A stretch of 64,000 bases of DNA, from the NCBI GenBank assembly GCA_905178155.1, contig CAJINV010000006.1, positions 3,501,402-3,565,401 of the forward strand, written 5' to 3'. The position numbers and the translations under genes are program-made. Origin of the DNA: Amoebophrya sp. A120. Lineage: Eukaryota; Sar; Dinophyceae; Syndiniales; Amoebophryaceae. Below, piece by piece: positions 22,901 to 33,869 of this stretch; the stretch's first letter is position 1, and each line of letters starts with the position of its first letter. The notes below the pieces were generated by a model. The model had not been told where the DNA came from. It made no database searches and saw only the letters and a list, made by a program, of their open reading frames with translations.

Positions 22901-25900
22901 ATCTGTGATGCAAGAGTGCATGATCTAGCCAACTCTCATAGGATCGCGCATGACAAATTCTGGAGTCCCAATCCGCACTACAATCTGGCGAAATTTGTAT
23001 TGCAGAAAGTGGAATGCTGTCCGAGTCTGTCATGTTCATCATGCAAGACAGATCTCAGATTCTATTGTAACGCTTGAGATTGTAACGTTTGAGCAGGTCA
23101 TAACCTTCCCGAGGACTTTTTTGTTCAGAAACGGGTACCAGAAAAGAGTTTTGAGATTCATCTCCAGAAATCTTGTACACCTACTGAAGATATCAAATGC
23201 AAAAATGTCTGGGTCTGGAAGAATGCAAGCTTTGTGATGCAGGTTTTCCATTACCCATGAGGCCTGGAATGCGAGACCCAGCATGACATATTTTTTGAGG
23301 TCTCTATCATGCCTTTCCTGCATGAGAAACTCCCTCTCAACTTGGGCAAAAGCGGACAGCTTTAGGCACTCACGCAACACAGATTTCTGCATCGTTCAGA
23401 TTTAGCACGACAAGTTCTAACCTTCCAGACCCAGACACTTTTACATTTGATAGAAGAACACGATCACGTTGTGGGCCTGCTTCTGGAACAGCTGCTTCCT
23501 CTATCACAAGAAAAAGTTTTTAAGATTAACGGTTTTCTTCACCGATTGCAGTGATGCATCACAAATGTAGCCCAATATGCATGCTATGCATGACAAATTT
23601 TGGCACGTTATTTAGTGATGCATTGCTTTTGCTGCATCACAAATTCCGTTAACGTTAAACACTTTTTCCTGTGATATTCTCTCGAAGGCGCGCTGGGAGA
23701 GGTTGTGAAACTCTTCAATCGCGCCGGAAGCGGAGGAGATGGTGGAAGTGGAGAGGATGGAAACGTGGATGGAGGAGTTGTTGCTGTTTAAACTGCTGTT
23801 CGTGTGGTGGAGGTTTTTATTCGTGGTTCCAAAGTGAATGTGCTTCTTCGGGACCACGACAGGCACAGGCTGCTCGTCCTTGCTCAACATCTCTGGCGCA
23901 GGAGTAGGAGTACCTGGCACTGCCTTCCGCTCTCGCAAAGTTGTACCTGAAAAAGTGGATGTCGTGGCGGCGGCTTCGTCGCTCGTCACATCAACTACCT
24001 CTGCAGATGTTGTTGATGAGACCACTGGCATCAACATCCCTGGTTCATTCGGATTCGCGTTGATGATTTGTATTCTGGGGAGAGAATTGCCGCTGGGAAC
24101 AAGAGAACTGGTCAAGAGGTCGGAGGTTGAGGTGGCGGAGGAGTCGAGGACGACGCTGTCATTCTCTGTAGTCATAGTTCCACCCCCGTTGGACATGATC
24201 AAAGTTGATCCACCACCGAGCGACCTGTCGATCTCTCGCTGGAGCTCCGAGGGAAGATCATCTAGAGGTGGTGCATCCTCTACTACTTCTTTCGCATCTT
24301 CATTCATCGCAGCATCAGAGATGACAGCACCACCACCAGCAGTATGAACTGCAAAAGTATCGTACTAGTAGTAATGGCAATACAAGTTCGCTCAGCATGA
24401 CAAATGGAATTTGTCATGTTGATTTGCCTTGGGAACGAGATCGTTAATGCATGACTTCAATTACTACGAGTACGACACTTTTGCACAGGATAAGCAGTGC
24501 CGCTCTTGGGCGAAGGCGGAACGGCTGCGGTCATCTATCAAATGCAAAAATGTCTGGGTCTGGAAGAATGCAAGTTTGTCATGCTTGTCTGGCATGACTC
24601 GAGAATCTGTGTTGCATAGGCACGACGAAAAGGCCCTCTTACCTGTCATGCCAAAACGCAGTTTGCCATGCGGAATTATACGTAAGACATGGGAGCCACA
24701 AAATTTGTCATGCGTAGCTGCGTACTGTGGTGCGTCTAGTACCATTCACTTTTAGCATTACAAGTTTCCAGACCCAGACATATTTGCAATCCATATCATC
24801 CTTGGTAGTGCCATGGTGGTTCGTCTCATTAGCTCGTCGTCGTCTACTATCGCAAGAAAAAACTGTTTCACTGTGAACTTGTGATGCATAGAATTGAACA
24901 CAGCACTATTTGTCTTGCTACAGCTGCAAGGCGTTGGATTTTTCAGCGTGTTTTCCCTTGGAAGGCGCGCATGGCAAATTTTCTGTGTCATGTGTAGCAA
25001 ATTTGTGCTGCGGATCTTGCAAAACCATCACAGTGCAGCAGTTTTTTCGTGGAATATCTACTTCCTCGTCGCCATTCCCTTCGTGGTCTAGAGAAGCCGA
25101 CGAGCTGGTGCCATTTGTTCCTAATGTAGAGCTACTAGAAGAGCAGGTTGTCCCTTGATTCTGCAACTGCTGCGCCTGGGAGAACCGCACATCGTACTCT
25201 GAAACGAGCTTCCGCATGGTGATTCTAAAATTGCTGTACTCCTCTTCGTAGTATTTCATGAAGCTCACTTCCGCGTTGATGTACGCAATCAGCATCATCC
25301 ACCCGAAGATCACCGTGCGGGAAAGGAAATTCCAGACCCAGAGGTTTCGATAAGCGAAGAGGATAAAGCTGAAATTCCGCCAGTACGCGATATGCATTGC
25401 AAAAGTAACTTACTAGTATAAATTGCATTACAACTTTTGGCAAGAAGAAAAGTGAAATTTGTAATGCTGTTTTACCTTAGGAGGAAGGTTTGCCATGCAG
25501 ATTTGCAATTACTACGAGTACGATACTTTTGCGCAGCATACGCGAAGGATAACAGCGAGAAGTTCGTCGGGTTGATCTGGGAGGATCCCGTTCCGGATTT
25601 CTATCGTAAGGAAAAACCCCCCCTCCCCATATCAAAACGAAGTTTCTGACTCTGGATTTCCGTACAAAAATCGGCGCTGTCTTGCAGTACAGGATTGGAG
25701 GCAGATGCCGCGCCTGAGTGCAGAGCTTCTGACGTGGACGCTTAACATCACAAACGTCTATGCAGTAGCCCAAGCAGCATCACAAACCGTCCGCATAATG
25801 CGGCGGACACTGTAGAGATAGAGTTGCCTTCTTGCATAGACAAATATGATTTGTGACCTCAAATCAGCAACACAGATTTTCGGTGACATACCTTTTCAAT

Positions 25901-27663
25901 ATGAGGAGGGGGGATTTTTCCTTTCAATAATTTCTCCGCCGCAGCTAACGCAGAATTCGCCCAGAGATTCATGACGCCGATGATCAAGCACCATATGGTC
26001 GTGATCTCCGCGTACAGAGAAACCCAGATGTTCCACTGATTCCTTTTCGTCCCATCGGGAGAGGCTGAAAAGAGGTGTAAAATACACCCGATGGTGATCA
26101 GCATGCTTGTCAGCGGCCCGAACCAGCAGTAGCTCGCGATGAAGATCAAAATGAGGGAAAACGTATGCATTGCAAAAGCATCGCACTCGTATAAATGCAT
26201 TGCAAATTTCCTTAGCATGAGAAATAAAATTTGTAATGCTGATTTACCTTAAGAAAACGATTTGTAATGCATGATCGCAATACGAATACGATACTTTTGC
26301 ACAGGATAAAACAAGTGGTAGACCCACGCGAACCAGTTTAACCCACGGTATTCGTCGATCTCCTGTATGATCGTGATTTTTGCGTTCAAGGGGATGCCCT
26401 TCTCCGCCTGGATCGCGATGTTCATTCCTAAAGCGGTTTTCCGCTGCATGCGGCTGATTCGGAGATGGTTGTACTGAGCTTGCTGGGACGACCGAGCAGC
26501 TGCTCCTGGTGCGATAACAACTCCAGGAACACCACCACGCGTGGGAGAATTGTTTGGACGATTTGATGCTTGTCGGGAATCAGATTGCACACTCAAGTTC
26601 GACTGCACAGACGTCGTCGACATCGTGCTGTCTTGGGTTTGGAGTATCCTCTGCTTACTGTTCGTCCTCGTCGTGCTAGTAGACCCGAAGTTTGTCATGC
26701 TACTCCCGATGCTACTTGTGGTTCCAGCATTGTTCAGGTTGATCATCCTGCTACCGGAACTACCTGTGATCATCCCCGTGCTGGAAGAGGAGCCACCGCC
26801 ACCACCTATTATCCCCTTGCTTTTCGCCAGGAAAAGCGGGGATTTGTTGCCACTGCTACTTGCACCAGCTCCAGCTCGAGCGGGACTACCCGGATCCACG
26901 TAGCCCCTCTCATTCAGCATCGCCGTCGCGGTGCGTTTCTTCAGATTTTGGTGATGCTGCTGCTGCTGCTGCGCGGGGCTTTTGCTCGGGGAACTTGGAG
27001 TAGCTTGTTGCGCCGAAAAATTGCAGCTCATCTCGGATGAAAATTGCACCGCGGACAAGGCGGTGTTCGGGTGGTGATGGTGTAATACTGCCTCGCCTCT
27101 TGGGGAAACGACTCCTTGTTGTAGAAGTCCTCCGCCTCGTGCCAAGGCTGTAGATGACCCCGGCACGACCGCACCCCGATTGCTGTACTTATTTTCCTGT
27201 ATCGCCTCTTTCGTTTCCTTCGTGCCTGTCCTACTCCCTGCCGCGCTGGACGAGGCTGATGGTCCGGAGTTGCTTTCGTTTGGTTCACCGTGCTGTTCTA
27301 TCAAATGCAAAGTGTCTGGGTCATCTGGAAGAATGCGCGACTTGTCATGCAGCTTTTCCATGACCCATGAGGTCTGGAATGCAGGACCTAGCATGACAGA
27401 TTCTGCGCGATCTCTCTCATGCCTATCCTGCATGAGAAACTCCCTCCCGACTTGGTCAAATCTGGACGACTTTTGGTAATCATGCAGCACAGATTTTTGC
27501 ATGCTTCGGATTTAGCATGACAAGTTGCATTCTTCCAGACCCAGACATTTTTGCATTTGATATGTTCGAAATTTCGGTTGTCATGATTCTCGTCCTCTTC
27601 CGTCTGATCGGTCAAAGCGCTCTCCTTGCTGGAGGTCAGGCTCTTGTCGTGGTCGTCGAACAT
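13929..27663 (-). CDS. G4: large multi-pass membrane protein of unknown family
   Basis: Twenty exons, 1671 aa; start ATG at 27663 (MFDDHDKSLTSSKES). The N-terminal ~330 residues are Ser/Gln-rich and disordered. Hydrophobic helices follow, for example SLILIFIASYCWFGPLTSML, IWCLIIGVMNLWA, TVIFGWMMLIAYI, a second disordered acidic stretch, then RRWIIWVLDILLPCCFLIAA, YTLHLIWIFVIPI and PIISLLFFLHGTIYPLLANL. The last ~450 residues are again Ser/Pro-rich, ending in a Lys/Arg-rich tail (GKQNRGKRNKRKNK). Several helix pairs suggest a channel or transporter, but I recognise no family. Eighteen introners interrupt it, including one of 5.15 kb between two membrane exons, so most of the gene length is mobile DNA. 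Splicing across the giant element gives SYTLHLIWIF in frame. Confidence 0.8.
14410..14433 (-). other. Possible 24-nt GT-AG intron of G4
   Basis: GTAACAAACGCC to GCAAGTAG. Without it the frame meets TAA; with it the Ser-rich tail continues in frame. The length is extreme, so an error or another splice choice is possible. Confidence 0.45.
14896..15046. mobile_element. Introner, family B, in G4
   Basis: TSD ttggc/ttgtc (4 of 5). Confidence 0.85.
15261..15412. mobile_element. Introner, family B, in G4
   Basis: TSD acgtt/acgtt; spliced GGA GAC AAC GTG ATC is in frame. Confidence 0.92.
15897..16062. mobile_element. Introner, family B, no clear TSD, in G4
   Basis: Clear B TIRs, but the flanks do not repeat. 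The frame needs the junction ATAT|ACGT, one base off the usual rule. Confidence 0.8.
16348..16570. mobile_element. Introner, family E, in G4
   Basis: TSD ccagg/cctgg (4 of 5). Confidence 0.87.
17353..17832. repeat. Left arm of internal inverted repeat
   Basis: About 480 bp, inverted and diverged relative to 19915-20397; shared landmarks are a doubled GGCGC..GCGCCCC stem beside an AAAAAAC run and a GCTTTGCAAA block. Confidence 0.7.
18139..18158. repeat. 20-bp exact palindrome
   Basis: GCGGTCCGACGTCGGACCGC, also the core of 20835-20870. Confidence 0.85.
19105..19132. repeat. Left arm of 28-bp exact inverted repeat
   Basis: Exact inverse of 19260-19287, close to the centre of the giant element; built from GAAAACTTTCC-type units. 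Confidence 0.9.
19260..19287. repeat. Right arm of 28-bp exact inverted repeat
   Basis: Partner of 19105-19132; the ~127-nt loop holds more CGAAAAC/GTTTTCG units. Confidence 0.9.
19915..20397. repeat. Right arm of internal inverted repeat
   Basis: Partner of 17353-17832. Confidence 0.7.
20835..20870. repeat. 36-bp exact palindrome
   Basis: Two 18-bp halves starting CATACCATGCGGTCCGAC; same core as 18139-18158. Confidence 0.9.
21943..22205. mobile_element. Introner, family A, in G4
   Basis: TSD agaaa/agaaa. Confidence 0.9.
22280..22438. mobile_element. Introner, family B, in G4
   Basis: TSD agtgg/agtgg. Confidence 0.9.
22651..22801. mobile_element. Introner, family B, in G4
   Basis: TSD agtca/agtca. 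Confidence 0.9.
22851..23102. mobile_element. Introner, family F, in G4
   Basis: TSD acctt/acctt; close sequence match to the F copy at 9145. Confidence 0.9.
23191..23452. mobile_element. Introner, family A, in G4
   Basis: TSD gaaga/gaaga. Confidence 0.9.
23502..23676. mobile_element. Introner, family H, in G4
   Basis: TSD tcctc/ttctc (4 of 5). Confidence 0.85.
24343..24492. mobile_element. Introner, family B, in G4
   Basis: TSD agcag/agcag. Confidence 0.9.
24536..24795. mobile_element. Introner, family A, in G4
   Basis: TSD tcatc/tcatc; right tip CAATCCATA is atypical. Confidence 0.9.
24848..25056. mobile_element. Introner, family L, in G4
   Basis: TSD tctac/tctac. Confidence 0.9.
25391..25540. 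mobile_element. Introner, family B, in G4
   Basis: TSD cgcga/cgcga. Confidence 0.9.
25602..25929. mobile_element. Introner, family D, in G4
   Basis: TSD atttc/atttc. Confidence 0.9.
26163..26307. mobile_element. Introner, family B, in G4
   Basis: TSD aaaac/aaaac, with one extra base at the left tip. Confidence 0.88.
27299..27562. mobile_element. Introner, family A, in G4
   Basis: TSD tgttc/tgttc. Confidence 0.9.
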
Positions 27664-28860
27664 GATAGGCGTTTAAAAATAGTTTGGCTAATATTAAAAT
27701 TCTGTACAAGGCGAAGTAGCTGTAGCTTCCTTTAGCCGACTATCAAAAAGTCTGTCTTCCCGGAGGAGCAAGAACGTCAATCGACATAGTTATAGGTCTC
27801 GTGTGCAGGTAGAAGAATCGATGTAATATACTCACATCACAAGAACCCGCCCAACAGCACCAAATGCATGACGAGCGTCATGCTTCATGATGTCGTAGTC
27901 TGCGATTGTAAACAAAGACTGAATATAGTGCTTGCGTGAAAATAAGAAAGGATTCGTCTGGGTAGAATCTGCCGTGGCTCAAGAAAACAAGCGTTATTTG
28001 ACATAGCGATAACTTTTGTTCGGCACCAGCAGGGGTTTTCAAAAATTATAGATATAGTTATACTCAAAATTTTCAGATCGTCATTTTCCCGTTGGTTGCG
28101 CGGTCAAAATATTGGGAGTACTACTTAATTTCAGACCCAGCTCGTCCAGCAGCAGCAGCACTGGCACTGCTAGTCCGTGCTATCTCATGATCCACAGTAG
28201 ACCTTCAAAAAGTAAGAGCCACACACTCGATCGCGGGAGGCCTGTTGCCAACAAGAACCTCACGTCAACACATCTGACAGAAATAAAACGAGTCAAGCAA
28301 AACTTTAGCAGACAGGGTACTATGAGAGAATGAAGCGAGTAGAACGGAGAAAAACTTGTTTGAATACACGACAAGCAAACTGGATTTGTTCACCGGGACT
28401 CATGGGGCAAACATCATGGGTCAAAAATTTCAATGGGGTCCTGTTGGAATGACAAAGTCGTCCCAGGAGGTTGTTCTTCTTGTTGTATTTACAGTGATAA
28501 TTTTCTTTGACATTCATCAGAAACAAAGCTCCAGATTGTAGTTTCGCGCGAAGTCTGTGTGGCGGTATCCTCCATCTCGTGTCGCGGTCACCCGCTGAAG
28601 ATAAAAACAGGTTGCAGTTCAAGAACCGATAATCTAGGTTTACGTTTTTGAAACAAAAAAGCCGACATTGTCTTCGTTCACTTGTTTCCACCGAGAAGTA
28701 AAGAAAACAACCGATTAGGTCGATATTATATTTTTCAAACCTATATATTCTCAAACACGACCGAAACTTCATCTTCAAATAGTAGGACCACTAGTACACT
28801 AGGAGTCGGCACCAGCAAAACAAAACTGAATTTCGTCGGATGTCTAAATATTTATACTCG
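27664..28860. other. Spacer G5-G4
   Basis: AT-richer, no supported gene, no introner. A 152-codon open frame on the minus strand (28320-28778) has no domain or splice context. Confidence 0.6.
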
Positions 28861-31800
28861 CTATAGTTGAGACGGAATCCCCGGAATGTCAAAGTTTCGC
28901 ACCCGCATATCATCCGCGGCGATATCAGACTATGCATTGCAAAAGTATCGCACTCGTATAAATGCATTACAAATTTCCTCAGCATGAGAAATAAGATTTG
29001 TAATGCTGATTTGCCTTAACAAAAAGACTTGTAATGCACGACTACAATACGAGTGCGATACTTTTGCACAGGATACAGACTCGTAGCTGTAATTCGTTTC
29101 CAACAGCGGAAACGGGTACTGATTGAACCTGATCTTTATCAAAGAAAAAAAGTTCGTCACGATCACTCATGCGCATTCTTGCAATACAAAATTGTTTATC
29201 ATGCGTAAAAATGCGTCACAGCCAAACTTTATTAGGGATTTCCCTAGTGTTTCTGCAATACAAGGAAAGTTTGTGATGCTGAGAAAATTTGTAATGCAAA
29301 ACCTGCAAGTTAGTGACTGTGACAAACTTTTTTCTCTCCATAATCTTCCCCACCGTGGTAATATGCACTGCAAAAGTATCGTACTCGTCGTACTAAATAG
29401 CAGCCATCCATTACAAATCTACTAATCAAGTGCAATCCGCATTACAAATTACATTTGTAATGCTGAGCCAATTTGTAATGCAATTTATACTAGTACGATA
29501 AATTTCCAGTTCATAGGTAATATCCGGATGCGACTTCGAGCCCAAGTTCGTTACCGTTAAGGTCCACGCCTGCGCCGTCGTGTTCGCGACATGATTATCA
29601 ACTGCAAATATGCCTGGGACTGGGAGAATGCGAGATCTGTCATGCAGGTTTTACCTGCCCCAGACCGTCTGGCATGCGAGCTCTAGCATCACAGATTTAG
29701 ATTTTGTTGAGCAGCTACCCCAATGCCTTCTAATCAGCATGACAAATCCCCTCTCTCGGAAACAAGAAGCGGGGCCTTTTGCTGGCCATGCATGACAGAT
29801 GTTGTCATGCTGTAGACCTCGCATCACAAATTCGAATCCTTCCAGACCCAGGCATATTTGCATTTGATAATGATTCGTAGTCGCCCCCGCACCGTTGGTC
29901 GAGGACAGAGAGCCGCTGGAATATGCCGTTGAAAAGCATCGCACTCGTACAAATCGGTATTGCAAAATCATGCAACACAAATCTCATTCGAATAGGTGAA
30001 TCTGCATCACAAATTTCTTTTCTCATGCTAGAGAAGTTTGTCATGCGATTTTTACACGTCTATGTCTACGACGCTTTTCTTGTAGCGGATATGGAAACCC
30101 CGCCGCCGATGTCGCACCAATCCGGCACGAAAAAGGGGTGCTTCCCGGTCAGGGGTTCGGCGTCGTGGCGGAGAAAAGTGCTGTTCCCCAAATCGTAAAC
30201 CGCGTCCCACTTGATTTCTCCCGTCAAGTCGTTTTGCAGAGTGACTTTGATCTCGCCCAACGGGATTCCAAACCTGATCTGGGGGTGGTGTATGGAACTC
30301 TACTCAGTTGTTACACTCTCAAATGTTTGCATGAATTTGTAATGCAAGAATAGCAAATAAAGTCAAAGGGAGAGCAGGGTTGCGCCTCTAGCATTACAAA
30401 CTCCACACAGATTTAGATGCTGTTTAGCCCTTGATGGGGTGGAATTTGTCATGCAAAACGCAAAACGGCTTGATCCTGGGGTTGCTATATGGTAATTTTG
30501 CATCACAACCTCATGCAACAGTTGAGAATGTAACGTTTGAGCACGCCATATGGTGCCACCAGAACTTTTGCTGGAAATCGTCTCCAGCATGGCAGTATGC
30601 ATTGCAAAAGTATCGTACTAGTACAACTTGCATCACAAATTTTTTCAAGAAGAAAAAATGGAACTTGTAATGCTATATTTGTGATGCATGTTAGCAATTG
30701 CTACGAGTACGATACTTTTGCACAGGATAGGCAGCCGAAGCGCCCGTTGAGGTTGAACAAGTCGGTGAACTGGATTAACGGAGAGCGATCCATAATCATG
30801 AACTTCTGGCCCTGGTCTAAAGCGAAGTTGTGGTGCTTGATCCAGTATCAAATGCAAAAGTGTCTGGGCTTCCTGGAAGTCATGCAGATTTTGCATGACC
30901 TATGAGGTCTGTGATGCATGCCCTAGCATCCGAGATTCTCTGAGGGCTTTCTAATGCTCATACCGCATGAGAAATCAATGTTTTGCTTCTCCGCGTAGCA
31001 CAAATTGCATCTCCTTTGCTGTTCATGCAATACAGATTTCATGTAGATTCCAAAGGTAGCATCACAAGTTGCAATCAGCCAGACCCAGACATATTTGCAA
31101 TGCATATCCAGTGTCGGGGGTTTTGAATCGGAGGGAAGAAGGACTCAATCTTTTCCGGCGTCATATCCACAGTAAATTTCCCGTACACGTACAAAATGCA
31201 TGACAAATTCCGCTAACTTGCAGTGTACAACTTGTCATGCTGGACTAGGATCGAAGGCAAGTTTTGTCATGCAGAGACTGCATTTGTACGTGTACGGGAA
31301 ATTTACTGTGGATACGTCATCTGCTCCTTCACCATGGTCGCCATCGCAGCAGAGGTCGTTGGGCCCATAATCGACCCCGCAACGTTCGTATGCATTACAA
31401 AAGTATCGCACTAATCAAAAATGCATCACAAATTTTTTCCAAGGAAAAAATGGAATTTGTAATGCTGATTTACCTAAAAAGGGACATTTGTCATGCATGA
31501 TAGCAACAATTGGTACGAGTACTACGATACTTTTGCACATGATACTTCGCGCCCTGTTTTATGAAGTTCAGTGGCCCTTTCAACACCTTCGCCACCACGG
31601 TGCCGAGCGCTAAATTCGCGCGCAAGGCGGTGCCGAGAATTTCGGCGAGAAAGGTATGAGACTACACAACCCCCCCTCCCCCTCATTTGTAATGTATAAT
31701 ACAAAATCCAAACTGTGCTTCTTGGCACTGTTTGCATGACAAACTCCGGAAGCCTAAACAGCACGACACTCCTGTGGAAATTTGTCGTACAAAACCGGCA

Positions 31801-32905
31801 TTCTTGCTGACCCTTGTATTGCCGTTCATGCTATACAAATGAGGGGGAGGGGGAGTTGTGCACTCTCATAAAAAGGCATGGCATTGGTGAAGCTGGACAG
31901 CATTCCGCCGACGTCAAAGAATTGGGTGGCTTGTAAAAGCTCCTTCTGCTCTTTCGTGAGGTTTTTCCGGTCTTTCGGGAGGGTGGACAGGTGGAAAAGG
32001 AGGTTTTTATTTTGCAGGTTCTTTGTCGTGCTGCTGCTGCTGTTGTCGTCGTCAGGATTGGCAGCTTCTGGTGCTGCTGCGCTTTTACCAATGGTAGGAG
32101 ATATTGATGAAGATGATCTTGAGGCGCCAGCACGATCAGGCATCATGTTTTTGTGCTGCGTCTTCAATCTTTTCACACTCGGATGCGCGAACAACGTGTT
32201 CGGGTCCAGTTTACTGTGATGGGACGTCTTGATGGTGATGGAGGTCGAGGCAATAGTGCTCCCGCGATTCGCTGGTGCGTTGTGGTCGTTTTGCGGCGTC
32301 CTCTCCGAAGGGGCAGTGACGAAACTAGAGGCCGCAGCGCCAGCATCGGTAGTTGTTTTCTCTTGTACTTGTTTTACAGCATGAGCAGGCATTTTCGTGC
32401 GTGGTTGTGAGGAGCCAATTGCAGCATGATGGGAAGCACTAGGAGGTTCCGTCGTCGCTGAGAGGTCCTCTGGGAGAAGCAAAGCCTTGTCCTTGAATGA
32501 TGTGGCGATTTTCCGCGGCAGCTGATCCCGAACAGAGAACTGGAACTCTAGTAAAACCTGATGGCTGGTGACGCTGGTTGCCGTACTCCTGTTCTGCTTG
32601 CTTCTCGAAAAAGAAACTTCTGGGTCCATCTCCAGATGCTGGTCTCTGAACATCAGATGAAAGCGCTCGGCAAGAAAACCCATGTTGGCTTGATGTTTTT
32701 CTTTGGTGTAGTTGAGAAGCTTTAGTTGTTGAAGAAAATTATATACGGAAAGCTGCACAAAAGACGAATTCAATTGGCCAACAGGAGGTACGTAGATTGA
32801 AATTGAAAAAGCACCATCGCGAGGACAACAACATAGATGAAGACGGTCGATAGAATTGCACTTCTTGCCCTCTCTGTGCGATCGACGTGAGGTCCTGTCT
32901 CTCAT
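28861..32905 (-). CDS. G5: protein of unknown family
   Basis: Twelve exons, 620 aa with the start at 32905 (MRDRTSRRSHREGKK); a later ATG near 32683 (MGFLAERFHLMFRDQ) is also possible. The first exon (1035 nt) is Ser/Thr/Lys-rich and mostly disordered with short helical ends. A structured part follows: GGMLSSFTNAMPFLAEILG, VVAKVLKGPLNFIKQGAN, FPPIQNPRHWIKHHNFALDQ and the strand-rich EIKVTLQNDLTGEIKWDAVYD, then WTLTVTNLGSKSHPDI and a short tail ending IPSQL. The C-terminal third looks like a beta-sandwich, but I cannot assign it. Eleven introners, nine with perfect TSD; one exon spans only 19 nt between two elements (29343-29361). Confidence 0.75.
28931..29075. mobile_element. Introner, family B, in G5
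   Basis: TSD cagac/cagac. Confidence 0.9.
29137..29342. mobile_element. Introner, family J, in G5
   Basis: TSD atctt/atctt; close match to the J copy at 8721. Confidence 0.9.
29362..29515. mobile_element. Introner, family B, in G5
   Basis: TSD ggtaa/ggtaa; only 19 bp from the J element. Confidence 0.9.
29596..29869. mobile_element. Introner, family A, in G5
   Basis: TSD atgat/atgat. Confidence 0.9.
29922..30091. mobile_element. Introner, diverged family B, in G5
   Basis: TSD tggaa/tggaa. Confidence 0.88.
30291..30550. mobile_element. Introner, diverged family F, in G5
   Basis: TSD tggtg/tggtg. Confidence 0.88.
30596..30729. mobile_element. Introner, family B, in G5
   Basis: TSD ggcag/ggcag. 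Confidence 0.9.
30846..31106. mobile_element. Introner, family A with a B-type right tip, in G5
   Basis: TSD tccag/tccag; ends TTTGCAATGCATA. Confidence 0.9.
31164..31314. mobile_element. Introner, family G, in G5
   Basis: TSD cgtca/cgtca. Confidence 0.9.
31389..31544. mobile_element. Introner, family B, in G5
   Basis: TSD gttcg/cttcg (4 of 5). Confidence 0.86.
31655..31870. mobile_element. Introner, family E, in G5
   Basis: TSD aaagg/aaaag (4 of 5). Confidence 0.86.
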
Positions 32906-33486
32906 CTCTTGTTCGACAAATCAAACCTAACAAGTCCCTGACACAACGAATTATTCGAGGTCGCGACAACTTCTGGGCCTCGTCCAGAAAAGAACATGAG
33001 CATGACGAGGACTCGTCCAGAAAAGAACAGCGCAGTCACTGCGCTGCCTACTTTCAGTCCCAAGCCAAGGTGCCGGTGCCCCCTTGGCGGCTTGCACGAC
33101 TTTTGCAGTGCCTGATTATCGCGAAGTTGCTTATCAATCTCAATTTACAACGAGCGTGCGCCTGCCCGCCACAGACGGGCTGCATCCTCGGTAGGACTAG
33201 AACAAGATTGCTTTGCGTTTAAGTCGATGTAAAAGTACAAGACGGCCATCTTGCGCGTTGAATGATGATGAAAGAAGGCTGTTTAATATGCCCAGCACCA
33301 CCGTGCTCGTTCTGCCCTTCTCAAAGCAAGTTCAAGAGACTTCTATGTTATTTTCGAAAGCGCTAACGCGGGCAACATCCTCCACATCCCTCATAACCGG
33401 GTCGCAGAAGCAATGCTCCGGTTCCGCTCCCGCAGTTTTTGTCACCTCACGTTTGTTCTAGGAAGATGTTGGTCTTGGTGTTCTTG
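32906..33486. other. Spacer G6-G5
   Basis: Likely G5 promoter and G6 3' region; no gene or RNA seen. Confidence 0.6.
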
Positions 33487-33744
33487 TATCAAATGTAAAA
33501 GTGTCTGGGTCTGGGAACTTGTGATGCTGGGTGGCGCCTCATGATGAGGCTACAAATGCTGGCTCAGCATGACTTGACAAGTTTCTGAGCTCCTAGGTGT
33601 TGCCTATTCTGCATGACAGGCTGCGCTTCTGCATCACAGAAAAGCGGAGCTCTTGGGTAACGTGCATGACAGTTTTAAGAGTCAGGCCAGACAAGCATGG
33701 CAAATCTTGCATTCTTCCAGACCCAGACATTTTTGCATTTGATA
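33487..33744. mobile_element. Introner, family A, just 3' of the G6 stop
   Basis: TSD tcttg/tcttg. It lies beyond the G6 stop codon, so it is a UTR or spacer insertion. Confidence 0.85.
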
Positions 33745-33869
33745 TCTTGTCGACCGTGCTGCTCCTGCCTTCTGCAACTGCTCGTATTTGACTGAGTACA
33801 AGGAAGTATTTGTTTTTGCGAACAACGGCGGTAAGATCTACTAGCCGAAAGTAGAAGACGAGTCGGACA

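Noticed and set aside
28320-28778. 152-codon minus-strand frame between G4 and G5
   Set aside because: AT-rich spacer, no homologous motif, no introners although every real gene here has them.
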